DNA of 64,000 nt from Globodera rostochiensis (GCA_018350325.1 JAEVLN010000033.1:434001-498000), one strand, 5' to 3'; shown: positions 20,851-32,559, counted from the stretch's first letter. A program made the numbers and translations. Notes: generated by a model from the letters alone, not told the origin.

Positions 20851-21059
20851 CTAAAAAAAGCTTTAGCAGCTTATATTATGATACATTAAATGCATTTATT
20901 TATTATTTTTAAATATTATAATAGGCTTCACTGCAAATTTTATTATTTTTTAATTTTATTGTCATTTTGTTACATTTAAGAGCAGCTTGAATTTACCGAA
21001 AATATATATTTAAAAATAAATGCCAGTTTTTAGCTTAATTGTTTTACTCATTTTTTTAT

Positions 21060-21200
21060 CAATAATAATTCGTGTCGAATTGTCGACTGCGGACGGAACG
21101 GAAATTTGGACCAGGTGCACGTCATACGAAGATAAACTCACTTGGGAATATTTTTTATAATTGTAATTGCACGACTTGTGCCAAGTCAATTTTGCATTTT
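21060..21200 (+). repeat. Family F core, copy 1
   Basis: Core gtcgactgcggacggaacgg, accaggtgcacgtcat, followed by ggaatattttttataattg and gacttgtgccaagtca. Copy 2 lies at 24340-24445. The stretch ggaccaggtgcac resembles part of family D, suggesting a common origin. Confidence 0.65.
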
Positions 21201-21334
21201 ATTAGAGGGTCCTATTAATTTTTAAATTTGTTTTATTTGTTATTTGCTAATAAAACATTTTAGTATGTTAACTTTTTCTTTATTCTAATTTTATAAAATT
21301 TTGGATATAAAATTTTTATATAACGAATAAAATG

Positions 21335-21500
21335 TTTTATCGATACTAAAAACATTTCGTTAATGCACGGCGCGGATTGTAACAGACATTGATTATTGTT
21401 CTTAGTAGTGACTGCATACTAATAAATATATTATATATTGTTTTTATTTATATTTTTAATTATTTAAGACGATATTTTCACATATTTGTTATTTAAATCG
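21335..21500 (+). repeat. AT-rich block with catttcgttaatgcacgg, copy 1
   Basis: Contains catttcgttaatgcacggc, gcggattgtaacagacattg and gacgatattttcacatattt. Matches 24577-24725. The last part is repeated again at 21913-21965. Confidence 0.7.
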
Positions 21501-21539
21501 TACAAATAAAATATTTGAGCATTAATTATTATATTTGTT

Positions 21540-22190
21540 TGAAAGACGGTTCAAGCTGCTTTTCTCTATTACTTTTTATCATATAGCACTGAATAAAGTA
21601 AATTTTAAATACCTGTTGGATTGTTGAGTATGTTCACCTCTCGTACACTGTCGACGGACTTTTGGAATCTCTCATGCAACAACAATTGTACGTAACGTTG
21701 ACTAACACAAGGAATGCTTATTGATCTAAGTTCACAAGAAAAAATATGGTCAAAGAACTTTATTATCTGTGTAATAATCTTTATCAAAATTTAATAAATT
21801 TTATTTTTTTATTAAACCAAAAATTCAATATTTAAATATCATATTAATAAGAAAAACAATTCGATAATCTTATGTATATAACTTGTTAAGCTTATAAATT
21901 TAATTTTTATTTAAGACGGTATTTTCACATATTTGTTATTTAAATCGTACAAATATAATATTTGAGCAAATGACGGTCACGGCATTTTTGGACAAATCGC
22001 AAAATGCTTCGGAAGCTATAAAAATTAACAAATAATGATAGAAATGTAATATGGAATTACAAAATAATATTATCTATGTTTTACCAAAAATTCTAAATCG
22101 AAATTTAAAATATTTATTAAAAAAAGATTCATAAGAGTATAATATGGTTTTTTTATGTTTAAAATAAAATAATAATTTTTAAATCTTAAA
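21540..22190. other. AT-rich stretch, mostly unique
   Basis: Contains gaaagacggttcaagctgct (21540), shared with 35005-35025, and a GC-richer islet at 21615-21740 (ctctcgtacactgtcgacgg). A 60-codon minus-strand open stretch at 21605-21787 has no recognisable features and I do not support it as a gene. Confidence 0.4.
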
Positions 22191-22192
22191 CT

Positions 22193-22620
22193 CTTAATTT
22201 AAAATTGCATTCAAGATGTGTTATTTTAGTTTATCAGTTTGCGTTGCTAAATATCTGCTTTTATCAAGAATATTGGAATATGTATTCTGTTGACATTTTA
22301 TAGGAATTATATTTGTAATGCAAACCAATGCTATTTGGATTATAATCATTTATTATTTTTTGATATAGTTCGATTCTGTGATCATTTCGTTTACTATAGT
22401 TATTTGTTATTTTATTGTAAACAAATTTAAAAAAATTAAATTTGTTATAATTTATAGCACTCTTTTCAACAAAACATTTATGCTTGGAGGTGCTTGCTCG
22501 TCGTAGTGGGCTCTGAACCCTGTGATATGTTCCGGCTCTTGTTTTTGCAGATGGTCGTCGAGCAGATAATCAGCGTCCTCTATAAATATTGACATCATCA
22601 TTTATTGCTTTATAAATTAT
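22193..22620 (+). repeat. Dispersed AT-rich block with a distinct core
   Basis: The first 240 bp match 9275-9500. A core at 22480-22580 follows (gcttggaggtgcttgctcgt, cgtagtgggctctgaaccct, tgttccggctcttgtttttg, gatggtcgtcgagcag). It then joins the conserved tail aatattgacatcatcattta, shared with R1 at about 2010 and 29620. Same tail, different core. Confidence 0.65.
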
Positions 22621-23150
22621 TAAAATCAAATCATTTCTTTTTTGTTAATTAACAAATTGATGATAATATATTTTTGGGTAGCATAATTATTATATACATT
22701 ATTAAACGTATAATCGGGTTTTCTTTCTGAATTCGATTTTTGAAGCATGGTTCTAAATTGTGGCATTCTTTTTGAAATTAATTCTCAGAGCAGTACATAA
22801 AAATTTTTAATTGACGATTTTGTAAAAAAGCGATTAAATTATCGTATTATTTAATCATTAATCACAAATATTTAAACAATAAACTGTTTTAGTAACGATT
22901 TATTGCTTTCAAAAGTTTTTCCCATAAAAAATTTTTCCGCGGTTCGTTTACCGAGCCTTTGACTAGCTTGGCTCTCAGCTCGGCTTTATGCACGCTTGTG
23001 GTGGTGGATAAATTTTAATATTTGTTTAATAATTAGAAAAAACATTGTCACAACCCATGTTATTAAACTATTCATAATTTTATATAGCTGTTATTTAATT
23101 TCAAATTTATTAATTTTCTCGGGATTGTAGCTATTAAGCATTTTCATATT
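22621..23150. other. AT-rich stretch with one GC-richer islet
   Basis: The R1-like tail continues to about 22710 (gataatatatttttgg-type). An islet at about 22938-23008 (cgcggttcgtttaccgagcc, agcttggctctcagctcggc) has no second copy. No gene seen. Confidence 0.4.
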
Positions 23151-23154
23151 GTCA

Positions 23155-23205
23155 GCAAATCGTTCATCTGTCATTCAGCAAATTGGACTGCCTTTTATAT
23201 GATGC
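23155..23205 (+). repeat. Core P, copy 2
   Basis: Sequence aaatcgttcatctgtcattc, then agcaaattggactgcctttt, with one change from 19548. The sequence downstream differs. Confidence 0.65.
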
Positions 23206-23393
23206 TTCATTTTTTAAATTTTTCAATGTATTTAAAATTAAAAATTTTTGCATTTTTATAAATACTTTTTTTCTTTAATTTACAAGAAAATAAATTTAAT
23301 TACCAAACATAAAATAACACAATCGGATGTAAATGCATATTAAATTAATTAATATCGGGTCACTTTAGGCGCCGATAATAAAGTAACAGTTTT

Positions 23394-23457
23394 GTCGTCC
23401 TGAGTAACAAGGTGGTCGTCCTGAGGTGGTCGTCCTGAGTAACAAGGTCGTCGTCCA
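23394..23457 (+). repeat. Short tandem repeat of a 21-bp unit (gtcgtcctgagtaacaaggt)
   Basis: Units gtcgtcctgagtaacaaggt, a shortened gtcgtcctgaggtg, and again gtcgtcctgagtaacaaggt, followed by a partial gtcgtcc. It is strikingly GC-rich for its setting and unique in the window. Confidence 0.8.
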
Positions 23458-23639
23458 TGCCTTCCTCAAACCGGACCTCATTTCATTTCTATGAATAGAC
23501 ATTATTTTAATGTGTTTTTTAAAAATTATTGCATTTATATTTATTATTAATTCAAACTTAAGATAATTTAGCTATTTTTAAAGTTTTTAATGGCAATTTT
23601 GTAAAAAAACGAATATTTAACCGTTTAAATTTAAAAAGT

Positions 23640-24190
23640 AAACAATTATTTAGTATCATGCCTAAACATAAATCCAATTTCATTAAATTATAGGTAATTA
23701 TTAATGCATTTTAATATGTGCTAGTTTATATATCTTTATAAATTCAATTAATGTCGTAATGTTATTTTAAATGTTCATAATGTTAAAGACAAATTATTAT
23801 TTATTATAAAAAGATAATTTTTTTCGTGATATTTGAATTTGGTGAATGCAAATACTGTCCGGTGTCACTGTTAGTCGGTCGTAGCCACTAGTCGATCTCT
23901 ATGTTGTGCGCCTTTTGTTTTTTTTTGGCATTTATTTTTAGCTTCATTCAACCTTGACATAGCCGCTTCTTCATTATTACTTAATAAATGCAACAACTGA
24001 ACTGCAAATTTTTTAAACTTTTTTTACTTTATTTTAAAAATTATGTTATATTTGCATTTATTTTAAAATTTAATGATAGGTTTTGTTTTTATATTGCAAC
24101 TACATTTAAAATCATTTATGCTTCTCTTATTTGGATAATAAATTATGACTCAAAGTTATTCGGTTATGATTTAAAAACAGCTTGAATTTA
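23640..24190 (+). repeat. Family A module, copy 3
   Basis: Flank ttcaattaatgtcgtaatgt, core at 23842-23920 (tgtccggtgtcactgttagt, cggtcgtagccactagtcga), tail tagccgcttcttcattatta. The core shares its frame of conserved words with other copies but is shortened and changed in the middle. A 65-codon open stretch at 23988-24185 is AT-driven and absent from other copies. Confidence 0.72.
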
Positions 24191-24339
24191 TTGAAAATAT
24201 GACGATTTATTTTGTTGTCTCAATGTTTTAAATTGTATCATTAATTGTTTAAATAGCTTTGCTTAATATTTTTAAATAAATGCCATATTTCGTAGCTTAA
24301 TTGTTTTACTCATTTTTTTCAATTATTAATAATAATACT

Positions 24340-24725
24340 TCGTGGTCGACTGCGGACGTAACGGAGGACCAGGTGCACGTCATGAACAGAAACTCACGGG
24401 GATATTTTTTATAATTGCCTGGACTTGTGGGACTTGTGCCTAGTCAAAAATTATTTACATTAATTTTTAAATTTGTTTTGTTTATTTTGTTAATAAAATA
24501 TTTTAACTTATGTAAGTTTTTCTTTATTCTTTTTTGAATAAATTTAAATTATTACATTACGATTCAATGTTTATCAATACTAAAACATTTCGTTAATGCA
24601 CGGCACGGATTGTAACAGACATTGATTGTTGTTCTTTGTAATTATTGCATAATAATAAATTAATATATATGTTTTTTATTTATATTGTTATTATTTAAGA
24701 CGATATTTTCACATATTTGAGTTAT
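24340..24725 (+). repeat. Family F core, copy 2, and following block
   Basis: Core gtggtcgactgcggacgtaa, gaccaggtgcacgtcatgaa, then ggggatattttttataattg. Followed, as at 21.3 kb, by catttcgttaatgcacggca and gattgtaacagacattgatt. Copy 1 spans 21060-21500. Confidence 0.7.
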
Positions 24726-24754
24726 TTATTTTTAATTAAATGTTATTAAATACG

Positions 24755-24930
24755 GCGATTCATAGCCACTTAGGGTCCTCTCCATCTTCATAACCGCTAC
24801 CCGCATCTTCAGCACATGTTCCCCTGTTTTGGCGCATTGTAAAAACAAAAAGCTTCAGATTCATACCTCAAAGACATCGTGACCCCGCTTCTTGCACAGA
24901 TACGACTCCGTAATATATTTAAATAATTTT
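24755..24930 (+). repeat. Family G core, copy 1
   Basis: Runs tacggcgattcatagccact, tagggtcctctccatcttca, taaccgctacccgcatcttc, ttcccctgttttggc, catacctcaaagacatcgtg. Copy 2 at 39640-39790 matches closely but lacks some words and gains others. A shorter piece is at 5995-6050. Confidence 0.75.
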
Positions 24931-25094
24931 TACTCTTTTAAAAATTGCACAAACTATCAAGAATTCTAAAATTTCAATATTATATCCAACATTATTTTAT
25001 TCGTTTTCGTTAAATTAAACCAGTTTTACTTATTTTGTTTTAAATAAATGCTTTTTTAAATGATATTATTTTATTTTAACCTAAAATAGTTAAT

Positions 25095-25560
25095 GATAAG
25101 AAGAATCGTCGCCCCGCGTCCCAATTGTCTAATAATTTGATCGATATCCAGATGATAGCTTCATTTTGAAGTAGTTCAAATTTTCTACTTCAATTAAATA
25201 TTTTTTCTGGAAGAATGAATAAATTTAATTTTAGTAAAAACTCGACAAAAGCTTCAAATTTTATTTATTTGTACACATTTTTGGAGGTGGATCTTATTAT
25301 TGTAATTTTATTTACTTTTTAAATAGTTTATAATTTTTATAAGTTATTTTTTAATTAAGATATTGTTTTGACTTTATTAATTATTAAATTTTTTCATTAT
25401 AGTTCTTTAGTTTTATTATTGATTGTTTAGTTGCAATCCATGCGTCGAGTTCGCTTACCTATCTTGATTGTATGATGATGACATTGCGGTGAATGCTTGT
25501 CATAAATATATTATAATAAATTATTTTAAATTGTTTGTTTGTCAGGAAAATTAATATTAT
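25095..25560 (+). repeat. Family B module with core type 2
   Basis: Flank (ggaggtggatcttattattg, aatattttttctggaag) leads into core type 2 at about 25434-25500: agttgcaatccatgcgtcga, gttcgcttacctatcttgat, gatgatgacattgcggtgaa. The tail (ttgtcataaatatattataa, gtttgtttgtcaggaaaatt, aatcgaacgataactcat) is shared with copies that carry core type 1. A near-identical type 2 copy is at 54120-54445. Confidence 0.75.
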
Positions 25561-25605
25561 TAATCGAACGATAACTCATTTTTATTTGCTTTTTGTTGAT
25601 CCAAT

Positions 25606-26180
25606 CAAATTTTTTATTTTTTAAGAATTATCAAATAAATTATATAATTTTAATTGACTTTTTTTCGATGGTGTTAAAATTGTAATTTATCAGTTTAAAG
25701 CATTTTAAATGTTTTAGGCAGCAAAATTTATATTGTGTTTAGTAATTTAGTTTATAGCTTACATATATAGCACAACTTTGCTTATTTTTACTCAAATAAT
25801 TGATAGGATTTTTTTAACATTTAAATATTTAATATAAGGACATTTGAAATAATTGTTATAAAATTTTGATTGATGAAATTATTTATAAAATCATATTGTT
25901 TATTAATATTTCTCATTTCTATTATTCTTTTATAAATATGGGGTACATTAATAAAACAACGAGATTATTTTTTAATTTTGTGGAGAATTTTTTAAATGAT
26001 TGATTAAAACGTATATTTTTAAGAAATAATTTTTTAAATTATATTTGTTTAATTTGTTTAGCAGACACTTTGTTGTTAAGTTAAGTTTTTAGAATTTTTA
26101 TATATTTTAAGCATTAACTATAAATTAGACTACCGATCAAATTTTTAGACAAGTTAAGCTGTATTATTAGATTTTTTTAT
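25606..26180 (+). repeat. Family J flank fused to the dispersed block of 19.1 kb
   Basis: 25606-25954 is collinear with 17100-17490. 25968-26175 is collinear with 19123-19325. The two families are directly joined here, unlike at the other loci. Confidence 0.72.
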
Positions 26181-26184
26181 TATT

Positions 26185-26290
26185 TTCGTGATATCAGAAT
26201 TTGCTGAATGCAAATACTGTCCGGTGAAGTTGTTAGACGGTCACCAGCCTCTTCATTATTACTTAATAAATGCTCCATTTTCGTTTACTT
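26185..26290 (+). repeat. Family A module, severely shortened core
   Basis: Sequence gaatgcaaatactgtccggt, then gaagttgttagacggtcacc, jumps straight to cttcattattacttaataaa. About 100 bp of the usual core and tail are missing. Confidence 0.6.
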
Positions 26291-26329
26291 TAGTTATTTG
26301 TTATTTTATTATAATTTATTTTGAAATTA

Positions 26330-26600
26330 ATAACAATTGATGTAAGTTTTTATGTAAATATATGATTAAGCAAATAAGCTAGATTTAATTAGTTATAAGT
26401 AAAAAAAGATCTGCTATGTTCTTATTAAATTAATGGACAAAGTGGTACAGCCAGGTCCAGCGCGGCAATGGCCTCGATTAATTAAGATATTATGTAGCTT
26501 AAAAAACAATGTTGCCATTTTTAATGCATATTTATTCACAAATTTACAGATTGAATCGCTTAAAAATTATAGGTAATCATTAATACATTTAAACGGACAT
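26330..26600 (+). repeat. Dispersed AT-rich fragments with a small core
   Basis: 26332-26443 matches 9645-9765. A GC-richer islet (gtacagccaggtccagcgcg, gcaatggcctcgatt) at 26443-26477 is unique. Then gatattatgtagcttaaaaa matches 20187-20210, followed by the ttcacaaatttacagattga flank of family A. Confidence 0.5.
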
Positions 26601-26859
26601 CGTTTGGAGGGCAGTAGAAATATATTTTATACATTGCAAACATTCGCATTTTTCATTTTTTAAATAATAAAATTGCTTAGATTTTTATTTAATGCTGTAA
26701 GTTTTAAAATTTTTATTTGGTTTTTTGTTGAAAATTTTATAAATATTTTAACGACTTACAAATCGACTTGTTCATCACTAGGCATATTTAATTTTACAAC
26801 AAAAAAAATTTATTAATAAGCTGGAATTACAATGTGGCGATAATTTAAATTCAATTGAT

Positions 26860-26950
26860 GTAGGATAATTACTCCTGTAACGGAGCGGAACTTTCAGGTT
26901 GATTGTGTGAAGGCGGGTTTCGGCTACGGACCCTGGGCCTAAAACTACTA
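26860..26950. other. GC-rich islet, unique
   Basis: Sequence ctcctgtaacggagcggaac, ttgattgtgtgaaggcgggt, tcggctacggaccctgggcc. No second copy, no long frame, no tRNA-like fold that I can see. Surroundings from 26600 to 27660 are otherwise AT-rich with nothing recognisable beyond small islets near 27240-27280 and 27495-27540. Confidence 0.4.
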
Positions 26951-27671
26951 AGAAATTAGAATTTTTTTTATTTGATTTTTTCTGGCAGATTTTTTAGAAT
27001 TTGGTGAAATGTAACCAAAGGCAAATTATTTTTTATAATCGTTTTTTAACTTAAAAATATTACATATGTTAAAATAGCAACCAACTTGAATTTACTCATT
27101 TTTTTACAAAAATTTAAAATTAATTTTTTATTGAATAGTTAAGCAATTTATATTGTTGTTTTTGAATTTTGTAGAGAATTTTTTTATATTTAATTTACAT
27201 TAATTTAAATATAATATCAAATATTTATTTTACTAGACTTTACATGCTTCGTTGGCCGGATTATTCCTTAAGCCTAATAATTCCTAATAAAGTAAAATTT
27301 ATATTCAAAAATAAAATTTTAAAAACAAATTTAAAAACGAACTGATTTATCGGCATTAATAGTAATAAATTATTCATTCAAATTAAATAAAAATTTGTAC
27401 AGTTTTTAAAGGTTGGCGATATCTACAAATTAAAAATTATTCAAACTCCTTTATAAAGCTTTTTTAAACTTTTTAACTATAATCTTTTTACTCCAATGAC
27501 ATCTCCCCTCGTTGTTCTTTTTTTCCTTGGAATCTGCTTCCTGTAGTTTAATATAGTTATATAATTTTCCAAAATCATATAAATTTTGTGCACTTTATAA
27601 AAATAAAAAAAACAAATTCAATTAACATATTTTATACCAAGTAATTATTTATAATAACTAATTAGTTTATA

Positions 27672-27760
27672 TATCATTGGGTTTACGCGCAACCATCGCA
27701 AAAGAATTCTTTTATGTACCAATAAAATCATATCTCGAATTAAAACATCAAAAATCATCA
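27672..27760 (+). repeat. Unoccupied paralog of the foldback insertion site
   Basis: Contains gtttacgc (27681-27688), then gcaaccatcgcaaaagaatt and atcatatctcgaatt, collinear with the sequence flanking 12877-13902 but without the element. It confirms the insertion boundaries inferred from the duplication. Confidence 0.75.
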
Positions 27761-27999
27761 ACATTTACTCAGTTTATTTATTTAAAATATATAATACGAG
27801 TGAAATTAGTTAAATTACATTTATTATTGTTATTAAAATTTCAATTTTTATATTGTTGGATTTAATGATAATTGATTGACCAGTAATTGTTAATTAAAAG
27901 AATGTGCCGTATTGCTTGAATTTATTAAAACAGATACAGTAACTTTCAAAAGGATATAATACATTTTTATATTCTATTAAAATTTTCCAGATTTTGTAA

Positions 28000-28345
28000 T
28001 ATTTTTAATTTTTTTGATACTTTCTTTCATTAATTAAAATTTAGACTGTAGTTTTTAATTATTTTTTTCTGATTCATTTATTTAGACGTAAAAAAACCTC
28101 ATTGAATAAAAAGATTAAATGATTTTACTAAAATAACTTTCTTTTCAAAAATTGCGCCAGCCTACACCTTTTTGATTCGCTGCAGCGGCGGGCAGTCTTT
28201 TCTGCATTTACTTTTATATTTTTAATTGATTATTATTTTAAATTTCTTTATTTCTTCCGCTGGACGCAATCACCAAGCTGATAACATTTGTGTTCCGGCT
28301 CCTATTTTGTCTTGCGAAATTATGTTGTTCACTGTGGTGCTATCC
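28000..28345 (+). repeat. Tandem-unit relative and two GC-richer islets
   Basis: 28030-28110 (gactgtagtttttaattatt, gattcatttatttagacgta) is related to 15775-15845 and 39195-39260. An islet at 28152-28203 (gcgccagcctacaccttttt, cgctgcagcggcgggcagtc) and one at 28258-28345 (cgctggacgcaatcaccaag, gtgttccggctcctattttg) are unique. Confidence 0.45.
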
Positions 28346-28427
28346 ATATTAAATTATTAATAACAAAAAATTTAGTAAAATTTACTCTTTTATATGTTAA
28401 ATTAGGTATTAATTTAATATATATTTT

Positions 28428-29926
28428 CAGGATGTAAAAATATTTAACATAATTCAATTAGTTTATATTTAAAATTAAAATTCAAAATAAAATTGCAAAT
28501 AGCCGATTTTATTGTTCATTACGCGTAGAATTATTTATCAAAAATTAGTCTGTACTTGGTTTAAAAGCTAATTAAATCATAATGAAAAATTAAAATGAAG
28601 ATTTAAACATGTTTAATTATTCTTTTTACCAATTTATTGTTTTTGCATGCCAATTAAATAGTGATTAATAAATTTCCAATGGCAATTTTATTTTTAAACA
28701 CTGCAATGAATAGATATCGTTTTGTAATATTTTAAATTTTTTTAGATATTTCAATAAACAAATTTAGGTTATAGTTTATTAAAATTCTTTTCTGATAGAT
28801 TAGTGCTAAAATTTAAGTGAATGCTTGTTGAGGTGTTTAGTATTTAAATAATTATAATTTTCTATGCCATTCTGTGTGTTTAATTATTACCCGCCAAGCA
28901 GAGGCGCTTGGCCGCTTCCCCTCCTATATCTAGGCTATTTGTGGCAGAAGACGGATGAGTAATACCTTAACGTCAATAGAACCCGAACAAAGATTCTTTA
29001 TCATAATTTATATAAATAGAGTTACTAATCAGTGCGAAAATACCGTAATATTGTTTAAATAATAAAATTTTGTTAAATAACACGCTATGTGTTTACAAAT
29101 AACAACGAAGCATAATTATTAATTTTATAAAAAATTGTATTTATGCATTTTAATCATAAATATAGCATTGTGGATTTTGAGGTGTTTAGTTTTTTGAGTT
29201 TTTTTCAATTTCAGTATAATATTTATAACTTATTTAAGAGTCGACGGAGGAGAAGTTATTCTACATAATAAAACATTTCTTTTTTTTAAATTTTTCTTTT
29301 TTCTTGATTAGTGTTTAGTTAAATTCAAATTATTGCGTTTACAGAAACTAATTATTTAGCAAAAACTAAATATACATTTCATGAAGCAAATTATTTGTAA
29401 ACAAGATGTTAAGCAATGATTAAATGTCTGTACAGTTTGAGATCTCTTTGTATTGCTATTCATATTAAAATTTTGTTTTACTATAAATAATTAAATTTAT
29501 TAAAAATAATTCCATGTTGTTCATCCTTTCATCTGCTGCTTTCGCTCAAGCATGTTCGTTCTTGCAGTTTGTAACTGGTTGCGGACGTCGGTCCTCTCTC
29601 TGTATGCAATTAATAATTATAAATATTGACATCATCACTTATTGTTTTAGATATTATCAAAAAATAATTGATTTTTTAAACAAATAATAATTATATATTT
29701 TTGGATAGAACAATTAGGTATTTAATATATTATTAGACAATTGCTGTTTTTGTACAAAACTAAACCGTTTAATTTATATTATATCTATCTTTACGCAATT
29801 GATTCAATAATCGATTCCATTATTTGATAGGAAATTAATTTGCTATTATATATACTTTTTAATTTCTAATGTAAAACAATTTATTTTTATGAATTATATT
29901 AATATCCGGCTAGTTCTACGTCATAA
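28428..29926 (+). repeat. Segmental repeat R1, copy 2 (unoccupied site)
   Basis: Same orientation and order as 29-2296 but without the 898-bp hAT-like element; the single target is aatagaac at 28975-28982. It carries a private segment at about 29222-29340 (gagtcgacggaggagaagtt) and a private ~30-bp stretch near 29830-29860. The core at 29535-29605 differs from its counterpart at 1920-2000 while the flanks are nearly identical. Confidence 0.88.
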
Positions 29927-30200
29927 TTCTTGGATGACGGTGTCAGTCAGATCTCCAATATATTAGCCAAAATTCGGCGAAAACTCGAATAATTGATTGA
30001 TAATTGGTAAAAATGAAAATCGATCGTTAATTGATTAAATGTTACTTAAAGTTATATAATTATTTCTTCATTTATTTAATTTTTATATAATTTCTTTTGA
30101 TTTTTTTTATTTATATAAAGCCAATTTTCTTAACAAATTCTATCAAAGATCAAAAATAGCCAGAATCAAGGAGACCAAGAACAATTATCACCGCAGATCT
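29927..30200 (+). repeat. Family I module joined to R1
   Basis: The sequence from ttcttggatgacggtgtcag through caatatattagccaaaattc and aattgattgataattggtaa matches 12480-12560 and 41470-41570. The last part (caaggagaccaagaacaatt) matches 4060-4090. R1 copy 1 has unrelated sequence at this point, so the junction at about 29927 is a recombination breakpoint. Confidence 0.7.
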
Positions 30201-30221
30201 TTATATATATATATATATATA
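30201..30221. repeat. (TA)n microsatellite
   Basis: About ten TA dinucleotides in a row after gcagatctt. Common in AT-rich DNA. Confidence 0.85.
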
Positions 30222-30255
30222 GTCTTTTTTTATTTACATTATTTATCATTAATTT

Positions 30256-30474
30256 TTATATGTTACAAAATTTTTCTATACATTTTTTGTTAAGTTCCAT
30301 AGCATACGTTGTCCAACATTTCCAGGTATTAGTTATTTTCGAAATATAATTCGAGAGATATTTTATATAGACTAAAAACGTGAACATAAACTTCAATCTC
30401 TGCTCTGTGTTGTTGAAGGTACTCTGTGCTCGTATTGCGTCGAATTCCTTGTCCTTTGATGTTGTTTGATTCAC
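30256..30474. other. AT-rich segment with a modest islet
   Basis: A 72-codon minus-strand open stretch overlaps a somewhat GC-richer islet (30400-30470, ctctgtgttgttgaaggtac, tgctcgtattgcgtcgaatt). I recognise no domain and found no paralog, so coding is unsupported. Confidence 0.3.
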
Positions 30475-30639
30475 CTATAATTTATTTGCAATTGTTAGTA
30501 CATATTTTGTTAATAATTTGGAATTTATTTGCAATTTTAGCATTATTTTATTTCACTTCATTTTAAAGATTATTTTTCATTTTATTTAAATTAGTTTTAT
30601 TTCAATTTTAAATAATAATTATTATTCTTTGCTAAATTA

Positions 30640-30840
30640 TGTTTTAAATAAATCTTTTATTAAGAATGAGCATTGCTCGTGGAAAACAAATACAACCGTT
30701 ATTTGTTGCAACCTCCTTTTTTTGGTTACATAACGTCTTGTCAGCATAGCGTAAAAGCAAAGCTTGATTTTAAAATACATATTACAATGATAGCTAATTT
30801 TTTGTATTATATACATAAACATCATTTCAAATTTTTTTAA
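30640..30840 (+). repeat. Family O core, copy 2
   Basis: Contains gtggaaaacaaatacaaccg, ttgttgcaacctcctttttt, tacataacgtcttgtcagca and agcgtaaaagcaaagcttga. Corresponds to 10733-10830. Indels relative to copy 1 disrupt the 62-codon minus-strand frame. Confidence 0.7.
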
Positions 30841-31180
30841 ATTAGTGGAGCCATGGAATACTCGCTTTATTTGTCATTATACTTATTTATGTGTAGAAAT
30901 TTATTATATTTAAAATGCTTATTATGATGTTCCTTATTTTATGATGTAAAAGTAATTTGTTCTTTTCTATTAATTTTCTATTTTTGATTATTGACCTTGA
31001 TCAGTCTTATTGCGTCTATTTTTAAGGAAATTTTCTATTTTCTTGATTAAATTAATGAATTTATAGTAAATTAAAGTTTCTTTGATCTCTTAAAAATAAA
31101 TATTGTTGTTGTCCATTTATTTTCAAGTCTATAGCTCTGACGACTAAATCATAAATATTATTTTTAATGCTTAGTGGTAC
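30841..31180. other. AT-rich spacer
   Basis: No gene. A short piece near 31087-31130 (aaataaatattgttgttg) resembles 15280-15300. Confidence 0.45.
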
Positions 31181-31330
31181 CGACCACAAGGGTTACGAGG
31201 CGCGTATTTCTCCTCTTGTCGAAGTTTCCTGAAACAGGCGACGGTGAAAGCGTACCCAGGAATTTTGCCTTTTTTAGAACTTTTTTGTGCCTATTTCATG
31301 CCTTTTTTAGAACTTTTGTGTGCTTATTTA
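31180..31330. other. GC-richer islet with internal short duplication
   Basis: Sequence taccgaccacaagggttacg, aggcgcgtatttctcctctt, aaacaggcgacggtgaaagc. It is followed by two near-copies of gccttttttagaacttttt (about 31268 and 31300). No paralog found and no coding frame. Confidence 0.4.
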
Positions 31331-31489
31331 TTTAGGTTTACTTAAATATGAATGACAAAAATTTGGTTTAATTTAGAGTAACTATGTCTTTAAACGCATT
31401 ATGAATTGTTGGCGGGCAGACGCTTATGCAAAAAAATATCTTAATTTGATTTTTTTTCTTGCTGATTAAACCAATTTGGGCAATTTATT

Positions 31490-31596
31490 ACCGGACGCTT
31501 TTTTAAAAATATATCTTTTATAAGTTTAATGTCAATTAAAAGGTGTCGAAATTTAAAAATTGGTCGGACATTTTTATTCGATTATAACGTTATAAC
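31490..31596 (+). repeat. Family K/4.3 kb flank
   Basis: The sequence from ttaccggacgcttttttaaa through gtcaattaaaaggtgtcgaa and attggtcggacatttttatt matches 4280-4400. It is interrupted at 31597 by TAGAGCTGGAATTTTCAGTC. Confidence 0.6.
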
Positions 31597-31870
31597 TAGA
31601 GCTGGAATTTTCAGTCACTAAAAACTCAAAAATAGTCAGTCAAAATTCCCTTAAAAAGGCCAAAAAAATAGTCACTAAAAAGTGCCAAATTTAGGGCGTA
31701 TAAACTGGTCAAAATTTTGTTTTGCGATATTTATTAATCAAAATTCATTTTGTGATAACAATTTCAGACAAAAGCAATTCAGTCAAAAAAATTTTTAAAA
31801 TATGGAGAATTAAAAAAATATCTATTTTTTGGCTGGCAGAATTTTTAAACTCGACAAAAGGCCATTTTTA
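31597..31870 (+). mobile_element. Possible hAT-like element fragment (TAGAGCTGG end)
   Basis: It begins TAGAGCTGGAATTTTCAGTC exactly where homology to the 4.3 kb flank stops. The end resembles the right terminus of the 40484-41274 family (TAGAGCTGGACAGTA when inverted). The body has short repeated words (agtcactaaaaa, agtcagtcaaaa). I could not find a matching right end or a duplicated target, so this is a truncated or misread element. Confidence 0.4.
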
Positions 31871-31884
31871 GGGATGCATCATTA

Positions 31885-32547
31885 AAAGCTTTTCAGAGCA
31901 TTCAGGAAAAAGGTAATGGAAAATTAATAAGATTTAATTTATAATTTATTAATGAAATAATTAACTTGATAATTTTTTAAATTTTGTTTTTTGTGGTTTG
32001 AAGTTTGTGGTAAATGAAATTTAATTTAGTGTTTTGTTTAAATCGGAGGGCATCCATTGGTGGGCACTAAAAATATCTTTTATAATATAATATTTAAATT
32101 TTATAATTAATTGAGATAGAATTATTGGTAAAATAAGTGTTTTAAAGTAAATAATACGCTGTTGCGATTGAATATAAAAATTACTTAAAATATTTTTATT
32201 GTTACTATTTTATTTTGTAATCCGATATTAACTTTTATTATTAATTTGAGCTTTGCCTCTTTGATGTATTGTTGAAATTTTTGTTGAAAACAATTGCCTC
32301 ACTTGCCATTTGGTAAATGTGATTCGGCATTCAAAACAATGTGGTATAATTTTAATATTTAGCTAACATTGAATATAAGAATTTGAATTTTTAGTGGCTC
32401 TTTAATCTTATATACATCCAGTTTGGGTAATTTTAAAAAAGACATTAAAACAACTCACAATGTTCACGGAAAGGCAATTGGATTCGATGTTTACAAATAG
32501 TTCTGATAATTCGCTTTAAAAAGGATATAAAATAATATGATGCAAAT
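31885..32547 (+). repeat. Segmental repeat R5, copy 1
   Basis: Near-identical to 45661-46640 apart from about 345 bp present only there. Key words are ggagggcatccattggtggg, aaataatacgctgttgcgat, ctcacttgccatttggtaaa, ttcggcattcaaaacaatgt, caatgttcacggaaaggcaa. The short stretch agcttttcagagcattcagg precedes the block here but follows it at 46679. Non-coding in all frames. Confidence 0.85.
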
Positions 32548-32559
32548 ATTCTCTAGAAA

